Below are positions 1-6,989 of a stretch of 8,882 nucleotides of DNA, piece after piece (positions within the stretch are counted from its first letter, which is position 1; each line of letters begins with the position of its first letter). This DNA comes from Acidimicrobiaceae bacterium. GTDB lineage: Bacteria > Actinomycetota > Acidimicrobiia > Acidimicrobiales > Ilumatobacteraceae. The notes under the pieces are model-generated. The model saw nothing but the letters and a program-made list of their open reading frames with translations. It searched no databases and was not told where the DNA came from. The position numbers and the translations under genes were made by a program. Location of the stretch: positions 1 through 8,882 of the forward strand of contig VFMC01000032.1 in the NCBI GenBank assembly GCA_006515795.1. The letters run 5' to 3'.

Positions 1-594
1 GCGATCGAGCACACCTTCATCCGTGAGCGCGCCGTGCTCGACGACGGCTCCGGTCAGGAGATCTCCGGGGCCGGCGGGCAGAGCACGAGCCGCACCGCGG
101 CGAGCACCGTCGACGATGCCGTTCTCTTCCTCGCCAGGCTGAGCGGTGGCGGCCTGGCCAGCTTCGAAGCCAGCCGGCTGGCGACGGGATATCACAACGC
201 CAATCGCATCGAGATCCACGGTGAACGAGGTGCGTTGAGGTTCGACCTGGAACGTTTGAACGAGCTCGGCCTCTACAGCCTCGACGGCGACGGCGCCACC
301 CAGGGGTGGACCACCATCGATGTCACTCGCAGCGCAGATCACCACCCGTACCTCGAAGCGTGGTGGCCGGCCAGCCACGGTCTCGGGTACGAGCACAGCT
401 TCACCAACCAGGCCAGCGACGTCGTCGCGGTCATCGCCGGGCACAGCCCGGTCGTGCCGCTGCCCGATTTCGCCGATGCGCTCGAGACGCAGCGGGTGCT
501 GCACGCCGCCATCGTCTCGGCCCGCGAGCACGCTCCCGTGCAGATGTCCGATCTCGCCGGGGTCACCGGCCCGCCGACGACTAAAGGCCGGTAG
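1..594 (+). CDS. Gfo/Idh/MocA-family oxidoreductase, C-terminal part (5' end outside window)
   Basis: The frame is open from base 1 to the TAG at 592-594, so this is the C-terminal ~197 residues of a longer protein that starts before the window. The segment beginning TVDDAVLFLARLSGGGLASF, followed by ASRLATGYHN and then IEIHGERGALRFDLERLNEL, is typical of the alpha/beta C-terminal domain of the Gfo/Idh/MocA family: a strand-rich sheet that builds the substrate pocket and dimer interface, with the 'I.G..G.l.fd' turn. The C-terminal stretch PLPDFADALETQRVLHAAIVSA is the usual final helix of these enzymes. The NAD(P)-binding Rossmann domain and the EKP motif lie outside the window, so cofactor and catalytic residues cannot be checked. 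Family members oxidise or reduce a sugar or polyol hydroxyl. The stop lies 2 nt before the ATG of the next gene, so the two are probably co-translated. The exact substrate is unknown. Confidence 0.85.
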   Translation, partial: AIEHTFIRERAVLDDGSGQEISGAGGQSTSRTAASTVDDAVLFLARLSGGGLASFEASRLATGYHNANRIEIHGERGALRFDLERLNELGLYSLDGDGATQGWTTIDVTRSADHHPYLEAWWPASHGLGYEHSFTNQASDVVAVIAGHSPVVPLPDFADALETQRVLHAAIVSAREHAPVQMSDLAGVTGPPTTKGR

Positions 595-596
595 TC

Positions 597-1841
597 ATGA
601 GCCCTGTGGCACCGTTCGAGCCGAAGTTCATGCCCATCGGCGTGCTCACCGGCGCACTGCAAGAGCTCACCCCCCGCGAGCGGCGTGACCCCGACCCGGA
701 TCTGGCGATCGAGGAGTGGCTCGACTTCGCGACCGGGCTCGGTGTCGACTGCATCCAACTGTCGGCCGCGCTGCACCCCTCGGTCGCCGACGTGCCGGCC
801 GAGGCGATGCTCGATCCGGTTGCCAACACGTTGGACCTTCGCGATCCCTTCACCGAGGATCGCGCCCGCCGCGTGCAAGCCGCGATCGGTTCTACCGGGG
901 TGTCGATCGCCGACGTCGCCTACTTCGACGACATGCTGCACGCCAACCCGGCGATCCGGCGCAAGAAGCACGACTTCATGATCCGGTCGATGGACGCGGC
1001 TGCGCTCCTCGGCGTGCCCGCCGTGTGCGGGTTCGTCGGCCGCAACCAGACGAGGTCGATGGACCAGAACCTGATCGACTTCGAGGAGAGCTTCGTACCG
1101 CTGCTGGCGCAGGCCAAGGCCCGCGGCCTCCAGTACCGCGTCGAACAATGCCCGATGCCCGGCTGGACCGCCGGCGACAACTTCCACAACAACATCGCTT
1201 ACACGCCGGGGATGTGGATCAGCTTGCACCAGATCTGCGAGAGGCACGGGGTCGGCGATCAGTTCCGCATCCACTACGACCCGTCGCACGCGATCCTGAT
1301 GGGGCAAGACACCAGGTCGATCTTCCAGTACCTGCGCGACGCCGGGTACGGGTTCCTCATCGCCGGGATGCACGTCAAGGGTCAGGTCATCGATTCCAAG
1401 GGCGTCGCCGCATGGGGCTACGGCGGCCAGACGGTTCAACGCGGCGACTGGGTCGACGGCGAGATCTCACCGAACCCCGCCGACCTGGCCAACTCGTGGC
1501 TCAAGCAGACGGTGCTGTGCGAGCACGAGCTACCTGGTACGGCCCGGCACGACCCGTTGGCATACCTCCAGAACCGCACCGTCGATTGGCTCGATCACCA
1601 ACTCGCGGCGCGCGAGCTGCTCGACCTCGACGTGACCACCACTCCGCTCATCGTGGAGCACGAGTATCCGCGGGCCCGGATCCAGGACAAGGATCTCCTC
1701 CAGCCGATCCTCGCCGGCTCGATCGCCTTCACCCGCTCGATCGACCGGGCCGCGGCGTGCATGTACAGCCTCCAGCACGAGGTGATGGCCGCGCAGGAGA
1801 TCCCTATCCAGGGAGTCGGCCGCCAGGCCTACCGGAGCTGA
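597..1841 (+). CDS. Sugar phosphate isomerase/epimerase-like TIM-barrel protein (xylose isomerase-like fold)
   Basis: A 414-residue protein that begins with ATG two bases after the oxidoreductase stop; an AAAGG about 10 nt upstream may serve as ribosome binding site. Features expected of the AP-endonuclease-2/xylose-isomerase-like superfamily are present in order: an N-terminal strand with GVDCIQLSAALHP (49-61), the helix-strand unit AALLGVPAVCGFVG (135-148), E183 in YRVEQCPM, D228 and H231 in HYDPSH, H259 in GMHVKG, and E354 in IVEHEYP. The likely divalent-metal ligands are therefore E183, D228, H259 and E354. Family members interconvert ketoses and aldoses or epimerise them. At 414 residues it is much longer than the usual ~280; the extra length lies mainly between H259 and E354. 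It is paired with a Gfo/Idh/MocA oxidoreductase, a common partnership in polyol and inositol catabolism. The family call is firm; the substrate is unknown. Confidence 0.85.
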   Translation: MSPVAPFEPKFMPIGVLTGALQELTPRERRDPDPDLAIEEWLDFATGLGVDCIQLSAALHPSVADVPAEAMLDPVANTLDLRDPFTEDRARRVQAAIGSTGVSIADVAYFDDMLHANPAIRRKKHDFMIRSMDAAALLGVPAVCGFVGRNQTRSMDQNLIDFEESFVPLLAQAKARGLQYRVEQCPMPGWTAGDNFHNNIAYTPGMWISLHQICERHGVGDQFRIHYDPSHAILMGQDTRSIFQYLRDAGYGFLIAGMHVKGQVIDSKGVAAWGYGGQTVQRGDWVDGEISPNPADLANSWLKQTVLCEHELPGTARHDPLAYLQNRTVDWLDHQLAARELLDLDVTTTPLIVEHEYPRARIQDKDLLQPILAGSIAFTRSIDRAAACMYSLQHEVMAAQEIPIQGVGRQAYRS

Positions 1842-2602
1842 GCCGCGTGGGCCACGGTCTGCGCGATCAGCGCAGTGCCGACCAGCACCGACAGCTGCGG
1901 GCCGAGCGGCTGGGCCAGGCCCAGGAATCGAGGTGACGGGCCGGCGCTGAACACGGCCGCTCCGGCCTCTGATGGGTCCAGGCGGATGTCCAGGGCGACG
2001 AGACCGGGCGAGCCGGCAAAACCTCCCGCCGGGTCGGATGCGAGATGGGCGGTGCGTAGGACCGTCCAGACCTCGCCGCCCGACACGCTCTGCGGACAGC
2101 ACAGGCTGACGGTCCCGGAACCCTCGCCCGGCCCGTCGTGGGCGCCGCCGCGGAGGTTTGCCACGACATCGTCCCATGCCAACGCCGGCACCTCGAGCTG
2201 CGCACCCGGCTCAGATCGGAGGCCTTTCACCCGGGTCAGGGCGATGACGCCGATGTTGGCGCCCTGCGGGTGCGCGGTGACCTTCGGGTTCGTGAGGTCG
2301 AAGGCGACTCGGTCGTTCGCCGCCCCGGACCAGCGAGGCCAGATGACCGATGCCTTGGCCAGGGCGACGCTCGACCGGTCGGCAGGCGGCCCGCCGCGCT
2401 CGGCACCACGGACCTTCAACGCATCCGTCGCCGGTGCAAGAACTTCGAGTGTGGATGCCAGCCACAACCCCCCGCGTTCGTCGCTCACCAGCATCCCCGC
2501 TCGCTCGTCGACCAGGTAGGCACGGCTCACCCATTCACTCGAGGAGACAGAGTGCCCCGTGACGATCCGGACGGTCGCTCCGAACGCGGACGAGGTTCGC
2601 AC
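1829..2602 (-). CDS. Unrecognised protein at the distal end of the transporter operon
   Basis: A 257-residue frame starting with GTG, 12 nt after the stop of the preceding ATPase gene, and ending with TAG inside the 3' end of the convergent isomerase gene. No clear Shine-Dalgarno sequence precedes the GTG. It is probably real: it fills the whole gap between the two convergent units in the operon's direction, its third codon positions are strongly G/C, and it has plausible protein texture. The beginning looks strand-rich (VRIVTGHS at 11-18, MLVSDERGGLWLAS at 37-50). A middle segment reads FDLTNPKVTAHPQGANIGVI (101-120). Residues 229-253 are hydrophobic (LSVLVGTALIAQTVAHAA), though not clearly a membrane helix. 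There is no signal peptide, Walker motif or known catalytic signature. I do not recognise the family. Position suggests a role accessory to uptake or catabolism of the same substrate. Confidence 0.6.
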   Translation of the reverse strand: MRTSSAFGATVRIVTGHSVSSSEWVSRAYLVDERAGMLVSDERGGLWLASTLEVLAPATDALKVRGAERGGPPADRSSVALAKASVIWPRWSGAANDRVAFDLTNPKVTAHPQGANIGVIALTRVKGLRSEPGAQLEVPALAWDDVVANLRGGAHDGPGEGSGTVSLCCPQSVSGGEVWTVLRTAHLASDPAGGFAGSPGLVALDIRLDPSEAGAAVFSAGPSPRFLGLAQPLGPQLSVLVGTALIAQTVAHAAQLR

Positions 2603-2614
2603 GAGGTCGTCGGT

Positions 2615-3688
2615 TCACTGCTCGGCGGAGACGAGGTTGACCGCTCGCTCGTGCCGATCGAAGGCGCGCACCTTCTCGAGCGGGACCGACCACCACACCT
2701 GGCTCCCACGAGTGGTCGCGACCGGGGAGTCCCATGGCAACTTGGCTTTCACCACGAGATCGGCATGCAGAAGTCTGGCCAGGTGCTGCCCGCCGGTGGC
2801 CAGCGAGACGTGCCCTAGCGTCGCCTCCACCGCGCCGCGCTGCGGGCCACCCGAACTGATCAAGACGTCTTCGGGCCTGAAGCCGACGGCGGTGACACCG
2901 TCGGGAACGGCTCCGCCGAGCACCGCTGCGGCCACGGCCGGCTGACTTTCCACCGGCACGAAGTTCATCCCCGGGTTCCCGAGGAACCATCCGGCGAACA
3001 CCGATTCGGGCCGGCCGTAGAGATCGCGCGGCGGTGCCATCTGCTCGATGCTCCCATCGCGCATCAGGGCGATGTCGTCGGCGAGGGTCATCGCCTCGGT
3101 CTGGTCGTGGGTGACGTAGATGATCGTCTGGTTGAGCCGCGAGAACAGCTCGCGCAGGGTCCGTTTGAGCTGGAGCTTGAAATCCGGATCGACGTTGGTG
3201 ATCGGCTCGTCGAACAAGATGATCGGTGCCTGGCGGGCAACCGCTCTCGCTACCGCCACCTTCTGGCGGGTGGCGCTGTTCAGCTTGTCGACGGGGTGGT
3301 TGGCGTACTCCTCGAGTCCCAGCAATGCGATCACTTCATCGACGCGGGCGGCCTTGTGTGCCGCCGGCAGCTTCTCGACCCGCAATGGCAGCCCGATGTC
3401 CTCGCGGACCGTTGCCCCGCGGTACACCACCGGGTACTGGAACACCATCCCCAGGTTCCGCTTCGACGTCTCGAGCCGGGTCACGTCCTCGTCGCCGAAG
3501 AAGATCTTCCCGGTCGTCGGCACCTCGAGGCCGGCGATCATGCGCATCAGGGTTGTCTTTCCGCAGCCCGACGGCCCGAGCAGGCAGGTGGTCGATCCTT
3601 CCCTGAACGTCAGTGTGAGGTCGCGGACCGCGACGACGCCGCCCGCGTCGAACTCCTTGCCGAGGCCGACCAGCCGGATGTCAGCCAC
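2615..3688 (-). CDS. ABC importer ATP-binding protein, GlpT/UgpC-like, with degenerate signature motif
   Basis: A 357-residue cytoplasmic ATPase starting with GTG, with AGGGAG 8 nt upstream. The nucleotide-binding domain has Walker A GPSGCGKT (38-45), Q-loop Q84 in MVFQYPVVY, Walker B IILFDEP with D160 and E161, and an intact switch histidine H194 in YVTHDQTEAM. The ABC signature is not LSGGQ but LNSAT (136-140), followed by RQKVAVARA. The segment GWFLGNPGMNFVPVE (223-237) and a C-terminal TOBE-like domain, including VGFRPEDVL, are typical of MalK/UgpC-type importer ATPases. The lost signature, together with 'FQYPVVY' and 'GNPGMN', resembles the GlpT subunit of rhizobial glycerol importers as I remember that family. 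The gene lies 30 nt downstream of a second, different ATPase gene, and the two products probably form a heterodimer. See the finding on asymmetric ATP sites. Confidence 0.92.
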   Translation of the reverse strand: MADIRLVGLGKEFDAGGVVAVRDLTLTFREGSTTCLLGPSGCGKTTLMRMIAGLEVPTTGKIFFGDEDVTRLETSKRNLGMVFQYPVVYRGATVREDIGLPLRVEKLPAAHKAARVDEVIALLGLEEYANHPVDKLNSATRQKVAVARAVARQAPIILFDEPITNVDPDFKLQLKRTLRELFSRLNQTIIYVTHDQTEAMTLADDIALMRDGSIEQMAPPRDLYGRPESVFAGWFLGNPGMNFVPVESQPAVAAAVLGGAVPDGVTAVGFRPEDVLISSGGPQRGAVEATLGHVSLATGGQHLARLLHADLVVKAKLPWDSPVATTRGSQVWWSVPLEKVRAFDRHERAVNLVSAEQ

Positions 3689-3718
3689 GAGGTTCGCTCC
3701 CTGTTCGTCGTCGACCGG

Positions 3719-4831
3719 TCATGATCTGCCGCGCCCGATCAAGTCGCCGTCGCGAAAGAGCACGAGGTGCTTGGCGGCGATCCCGAAGTCGACCCACTCG
3801 CCAGGACTGATGGCGTGCAGGTCGGCCGAGTCGGTTCGCACCAGAGCGGAGATGCGCTGGTCGTTGGACTCGAGGTAGACCACCTCTTCGGCGCCCAGGT
3901 CCTCGCGCAGGGCGACCATCGCCTTGCCTTTCAGGCCGGCAGGGCCGGCACCGTCATCAACGGGGGCGAGATCGATGTGTTCGGGCCGGACGATGGCCAC
4001 CACCTCGCCGGCGACCACATCGCCCGGATCTGTGACCGAGACCGCCACCGCGCCCCACGGTGTCGAGAACTCGTTCCCCTCAGATGTCGCCCGTAGTTCA
4101 CCCGGCACCCTGTTGCTCGGTGGGAAGCACAGGCTCGACATCGTCTCGGCGCGGCGCGGGTTGCGGTAGAGCTCGTACGGAGGGCCGTGCTCGCAGACCT
4201 TGCCGTCAACGAGCACTGACACGGTCGAGCCGAGTGCCAACGCCTCACCCGGGTCGGAGGTGGCGTACAGGAACGTCGCCCCGAGCGCTTCGCGCGTGTT
4301 CCGCAGGTCGTCGACGAGTCGTTCCCGCAGCTTGAAGTCGAGTCCGACCAGCGGATCGTCGAGGACGTAGAGCTCGGTCGGGCGGACCAGGCCGCGGGCG
4401 ATGGCGACACGTTGCTTCTGGCCACCGCTGAGCTGGTCGGGTGTGCGGTCCAACAGATCGGCGATGTCGAGGAGCTCGGCCATCTTGCCGACCGCCAGGT
4501 TTGTCGAGGTCGTCGATTCCTTGGCGATCGTCAGTGGATAGGCGATGTTGTCATGGACGGATCTGCTGGGGAACAGCGCGAACGACTGAGGAACGTACCC
4601 GACGTTGCGCTGTCCCGGTTTGAGGGTCGAGGCGTCGATGCCGCGGAGTCGGATCACTCCCGAATCGGGGGTCTCCAGGCCGACCAGCATCCTGAGCAGC
4701 ACCGACTTTCCGGTGCCAGAAGCACCGAAGAGCACGGAGAACTCGCCCTCTTCGACCGATAGATCCATGCCGGACAGGACGCAGTTGGCGGCGAACGACT
4801 TCGAGATCGACTCGAAGCTGAGGAGGCTCAC
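3719..4831 (-). CDS. ABC importer ATP-binding protein, GlpS-like, lacking catalytic Glu and switch His
   Basis: A 370-residue cytoplasmic ATPase starting with GTG, 7 nt after the stop of the small membrane protein gene, with a GGTAGG 6 nt upstream. It has Walker A GASGTGKS (36-43), Q-loop Q82 and a perfect signature LSGGQ (134-138) followed by KQRVAIARG. Walker B reads YVLDDP, so the residue normally Glu is D159. The switch region reads YATSDPGEAL, placing S192 where His is expected. Both codons were checked on the complementary strand (GAT at 4357-4355, TCC at 4258-4256). The segment AETMSSLCFPPSN (228-240) and the C-terminal TOBE-like region with IVRPEHIDLA follow. The YAT(S/T)xPxEAL style recalls GlpS subunits of glycerol importers. 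It very likely pairs with the ATPase encoded just downstream, whose defects are complementary. Confidence 0.92.
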   Translation of the reverse strand: MSLLSFESISKSFAANCVLSGMDLSVEEGEFSVLFGASGTGKSVLLRMLVGLETPDSGVIRLRGIDASTLKPGQRNVGYVPQSFALFPSRSVHDNIAYPLTIAKESTTSTNLAVGKMAELLDIADLLDRTPDQLSGGQKQRVAIARGLVRPTELYVLDDPLVGLDFKLRERLVDDLRNTREALGATFLYATSDPGEALALGSTVSVLVDGKVCEHGPPYELYRNPRRAETMSSLCFPPSNRVPGELRATSEGNEFSTPWGAVAVSVTDPGDVVAGEVVAIVRPEHIDLAPVDDGAGPAGLKGKAMVALREDLGAEEVVYLESNDQRISALVRTDSADLHAISPGEWVDFGIAAKHLVLFRDGDLIGRGRS

Positions 4832-4838
4832 GTGCGGC

Positions 4839-5120
4839 CTACCTTCCGAGCCCGACGAGCGACGGGGTCACCACGATGGAAACCGCGAAGATCGCCACGA
4901 TGACCAGTACGAAGGTGAGCAGCAGCCTGAAGAAGCGGGCAACGCTCGCCTCGGGCGGCACGTTGCCGATCGCGATCTGGCCGAGGCCGCACACGATCAG
5001 CACCAGCAGCGAGCGCTGGTACCACTCGAAGCTGAACGCCTGACCGATGCCGACGATGGAGGCGCCCAGGATGATGATCAGCGACAACTGAACCCGAGCA
5101 GTGAACTTCGAGCTGTTCAC
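4839..5120 (-). CDS. Small three-helix membrane protein within the ABC transporter operon
   Basis: A 93-residue protein whose GTG start overlaps the TGA of the upstream permease gene as GTGA (5120-5117), implying coupled translation; it ends 7 nt before the ATPase gene. Three hydrophobic segments are visible: about residues 12-29 (SLIIILGASIVGIG and on), 35-52 (RSLLVLIVCGLGQIAIG) and 66-88 (LLLTFVLVIVAIFAVSIVV), separated by short loops. The second loop, NVPPEASVARFFR (53-65), is the only sizeable polar part. No enzyme motif is seen. Rhizobial glycerol ABC operons carry a comparable small integral membrane protein (GlpU, DUF2160-type), and this gene may be its positional analogue; I cannot see sequence identity strong enough to assign the family. 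It may be an extra transmembrane subunit or an assembly factor for the importer. Confidence 0.78.
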   Translation of the reverse strand: MNSSKFTARVQLSLIIILGASIVGIGQAFSFEWYQRSLLVLIVCGLGQIAIGNVPPEASVARFFRLLLTFVLVIVAIFAVSIVVTPSLVGLGR

Positions 5121-5962
5121 ACGTCACCGCGCACGGTGCCGAAGGTCATGCCCACCAGGAGGTAGCGCTGGAAGAAGAAGATCATCATCATCGGAAGGAC
5201 CAGGTACATGCTCGAAAGCGCGGCAACGAAGCCCCAGTCGACGTTGCCGCCGGCGCTCAACAGGTTCACCGACATCCCGAACGGGATGTTCTGCGTGTTG
5301 GGGTCGCCGAGGACGAAGTTGAAGATGTACTCGTTCCAGGCGAAGATCAGGTTGAAGATGAACGCGGCGATGATGCCCGGCTTCACCTGCGGGAGCACCA
5401 CCTTCAGCATCACGTGCACACGACCCGCGCCGTTGACGATCGCGGTCTCGTCGAATCGCTCCGACACCCCGTCGATGAAGCCCTTCAGGATCCACACCGA
5501 GAACGGGATGCTGAAACTCGTGTAGAGGATGAACATGCCGAATCGACCGCGCAGACCGAACGCGTTGAACATCTGGAACATCGGTACGACGGCTGCGGTC
5601 GCCGGCACCATCCTGGTCGACAGCAGCAAGAACATGAGGAAGTTGGTGAAGGGGAACTTCCAACGTGAGAAAGCATAAGCCGCTGGGAGCGACACCAGGA
5701 TCGCAACGACTACCGAGCCGAGCGCAAGCCAGGCACTGTTGATGAAGTACGGGATCGTGCTCGACTCCTCGAGCACGCGACTCACGTTGTCGAGCGTCGG
5801 TGAGAAGGCGAGCTTCGGCGGCACCGAGAGGATGTCGTCGTTGGACTTGAACGCAGCCATCATGATCCACAGCACGGGGAGGAAGAAGATCAAGGCCACG
5901 GCCCACAGCGCGGTGTAGTAGCCGATCCGCCGCCCGCTGGTGGTCTGCCTGGTGGACACCAT
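5117..5962 (-). CDS. ABC transporter permease, MalG/UgpE type
   Basis: A 281-residue inner-membrane permease. The chosen start is the ATG at 5962-5960, which begins MVSTRQTTSG, two bases after the stop of the first permease; the frame stays open further upstream, but that part lies inside the first permease gene and has no membrane character. A first helix (about 17-38, ALWAVALIFFLPVLWIMMAAF) is followed by the FKSNDDILS motif typical of the MalG/UgpE subfamily. Further hydrophobic segments lie at about 76-98, 107-133, 140-160, 197-217 and 248-274. The cytoplasmic coupling loop has the EAA-type motif ETAIVNGAG...LPQVKPG (182-206), which docks on an ATPase subunit; it carries Asn187 where Asp is common. 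The end overlaps the small membrane protein gene by 4 nt. It forms the translocation pore with the neighbouring permease. Confidence 0.92.
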   Translation of the reverse strand: MVSTRQTTSGRRIGYYTALWAVALIFFLPVLWIMMAAFKSNDDILSVPPKLAFSPTLDNVSRVLEESSTIPYFINSAWLALGSVVVAILVSLPAAYAFSRWKFPFTNFLMFLLLSTRMVPATAAVVPMFQMFNAFGLRGRFGMFILYTSFSIPFSVWILKGFIDGVSERFDETAIVNGAGRVHVMLKVVLPQVKPGIIAAFIFNLIFAWNEYIFNFVLGDPNTQNIPFGMSVNLLSAGGNVDWGFVAALSSMYLVLPMMMIFFFQRYLLVGMTFGTVRGDV

Positions 5963-5964
5963 GA

Positions 5965-6918
5965 TCAACGGCTCCGGCTCAGGTTGAGCACGTAGAGGTA
6001 GATCGACGTGAGCGCGATGGCGATGATCAGCAAGACCAGCGCGACGGCCGACGATCGGCCCAGGTCGAAGCTGTTGAACGCCTGCCGGTAGAGGGCCACT
6101 CCGAGGAACTCGGTCTTGTTCCCCGGCCCTCCACCCGTCATCGTGAGAACCAGATCGGTGGTCTTGAACGCGTCGATGGTGCGCAACAGGATTCCCAACA
6201 TCAAGATGAACTTGCCGTGGGGCCAGATGACGTGGCGGACGCGCTGGTAGAACGAAAGCCGATCGACGTCGGCGGCTTCGAGTTCGGCGGTCGGTACAGA
6301 ACCGAGCGCGGCCAGCGTCATCAGGATCATGAACGGCGTCCACATCCAGATGTCGACGGCGAGCACCGCAGGCGTCACCCAGTCGACGTCGGTGAGGAAG
6401 TCGATCTTCTGGCCGCCGAAGAGGTCGACCACGTAGTTGATCACTCCGAACGTCGGTTCGTACATGAGCTTCCAGAACAGCCCGCTCGCCACCGGCGCAA
6501 CGACCATCGGGGTGAACAGCAACGTGAGTGCGAGTCGGCGCCCCGGCATCTTCGCGCTGCCCCAGAAGAGGAATCCGAGGACCACGCCAAGGCCGACCTC
6601 GAACGCGACGGCGACCACCATGAAGAACAGCGTCCTGGTGAACGTCGCCCACTGCTCGGCGCTCTCGTAGATGATGACGAAGTTGTCGAGACCGACGAAC
6701 TTCGGGTCGCCGCGCCCGAGCGTGTAGTCGTAGAAGCCGAGGCCGATCATCCAGAACGTCGGGATCACGTTCAAGATCGCGAAGAACACGAGAACCGGCA
6801 CGAGCAGCGCACGGCCGAGCAGCCGCGACTTGGTGCTGTCGCGCGTGCCGGCCCTGGCCGACGCTCGGCCTTTCGGCGATGGCTCAGCCTCGAACTCGGC
6901 CAGGTTCAGTGTGTCCAA
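5965..6918 (-). CDS. ABC transporter permease, MalF/UgpA type
   Basis: An inner-membrane permease of about 317 residues. I chose the TTG at 6918-6916 because AAGGA (6930-6926) lies 7 nt upstream; the frame can be extended to a GTG at 6978 (337 residues), which has no ribosome binding site, and there is no ATG before the first helix. From the TTG, a polar cytoplasmic tail of ~35 residues precedes hydrophobic segments at about 37-63, 94-119, 129-148, 181-206, 236-252 and 289-313. The motif EAADVDRLSFYQRVRHVIWP (214-233) is the EAA coupling loop. MTGGGPGNKTEFL and the following YRQAF are hallmarks of MalF/UgpA-type permeases. It is separated from the binding-protein gene by a hairpin-containing gap and from the second permease gene by only 2 nt (TGA-TC-ATG). 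Confidence 0.9.
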   Translation of the reverse strand: MDTLNLAEFEAEPSPKGRASARAGTRDSTKSRLLGRALLVPVLVFFAILNVIPTFWMIGLGFYDYTLGRGDPKFVGLDNFVIIYESAEQWATFTRTLFFMVVAVAFEVGLGVVLGFLFWGSAKMPGRRLALTLLFTPMVVAPVASGLFWKLMYEPTFGVINYVVDLFGGQKIDFLTDVDWVTPAVLAVDIWMWTPFMILMTLAALGSVPTAELEAADVDRLSFYQRVRHVIWPHGKFILMLGILLRTIDAFKTTDLVLTMTGGGPGNKTEFLGVALYRQAFNSFDLGRSSAVALVLLIIAIALTSIYLYVLNLSRSR

Positions 6919-6989
6919 CGGAAGGTCCTTGTCAGCGGGCTCGGAGAGGGCAGGTCGGAGCGCAACGCAACGCACCACAGTACGCGCGT

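Noticed and set aside
339..1439. Long minus-strand open frame of 366 codons opposite the oxidoreductase and isomerase genes
   Set aside because: It lies antisense to two genes with clear family motifs, its product is a low-complexity Arg/Val/Asp/Gly mix with no domain, and it reflects the scarcity of stops opposite GC-rich codons.
1859..1875. Possible terminator hairpin (ctgcgc, 5-base loop, gcgcag) after the isomerase gene
   Set aside because: The stem is only 6 bp with no U-run, and it lies within the coding region of the opposing gene; chance occurrence in GC-rich DNA is likely.
716..1936. Plus-strand open frame of 406 codons in another frame of the isomerase gene
   Set aside because: The product is extremely Arg/Pro-rich with no motifs; it is an alternate-frame artefact of a high-GC gene.
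1875..2519. Plus-strand open frames in the region 1875-2818
   Set aside because: Their products are rich in Pro, Ser, Arg and Thr with no recognisable domain, while the minus-strand frame has operon spacing and better third-position bias. A small chance of error remains because neither has a known homologue to me.
3689..3718. Possible promoter or separate control in the 30-nt gap between the two ATPase genes
   Set aside because: Apart from the AGGGAG ribosome binding site I see no -10/-35-like elements or repeats; the gap is ordinary operon spacing.
5963..6652. Extension of the second permease frame upstream of its ATG at 5962
   Set aside because: This part overlaps the clearly coding first permease in another frame, is Arg-rich and has no membrane helices; the permease proper begins at MVSTRQ.
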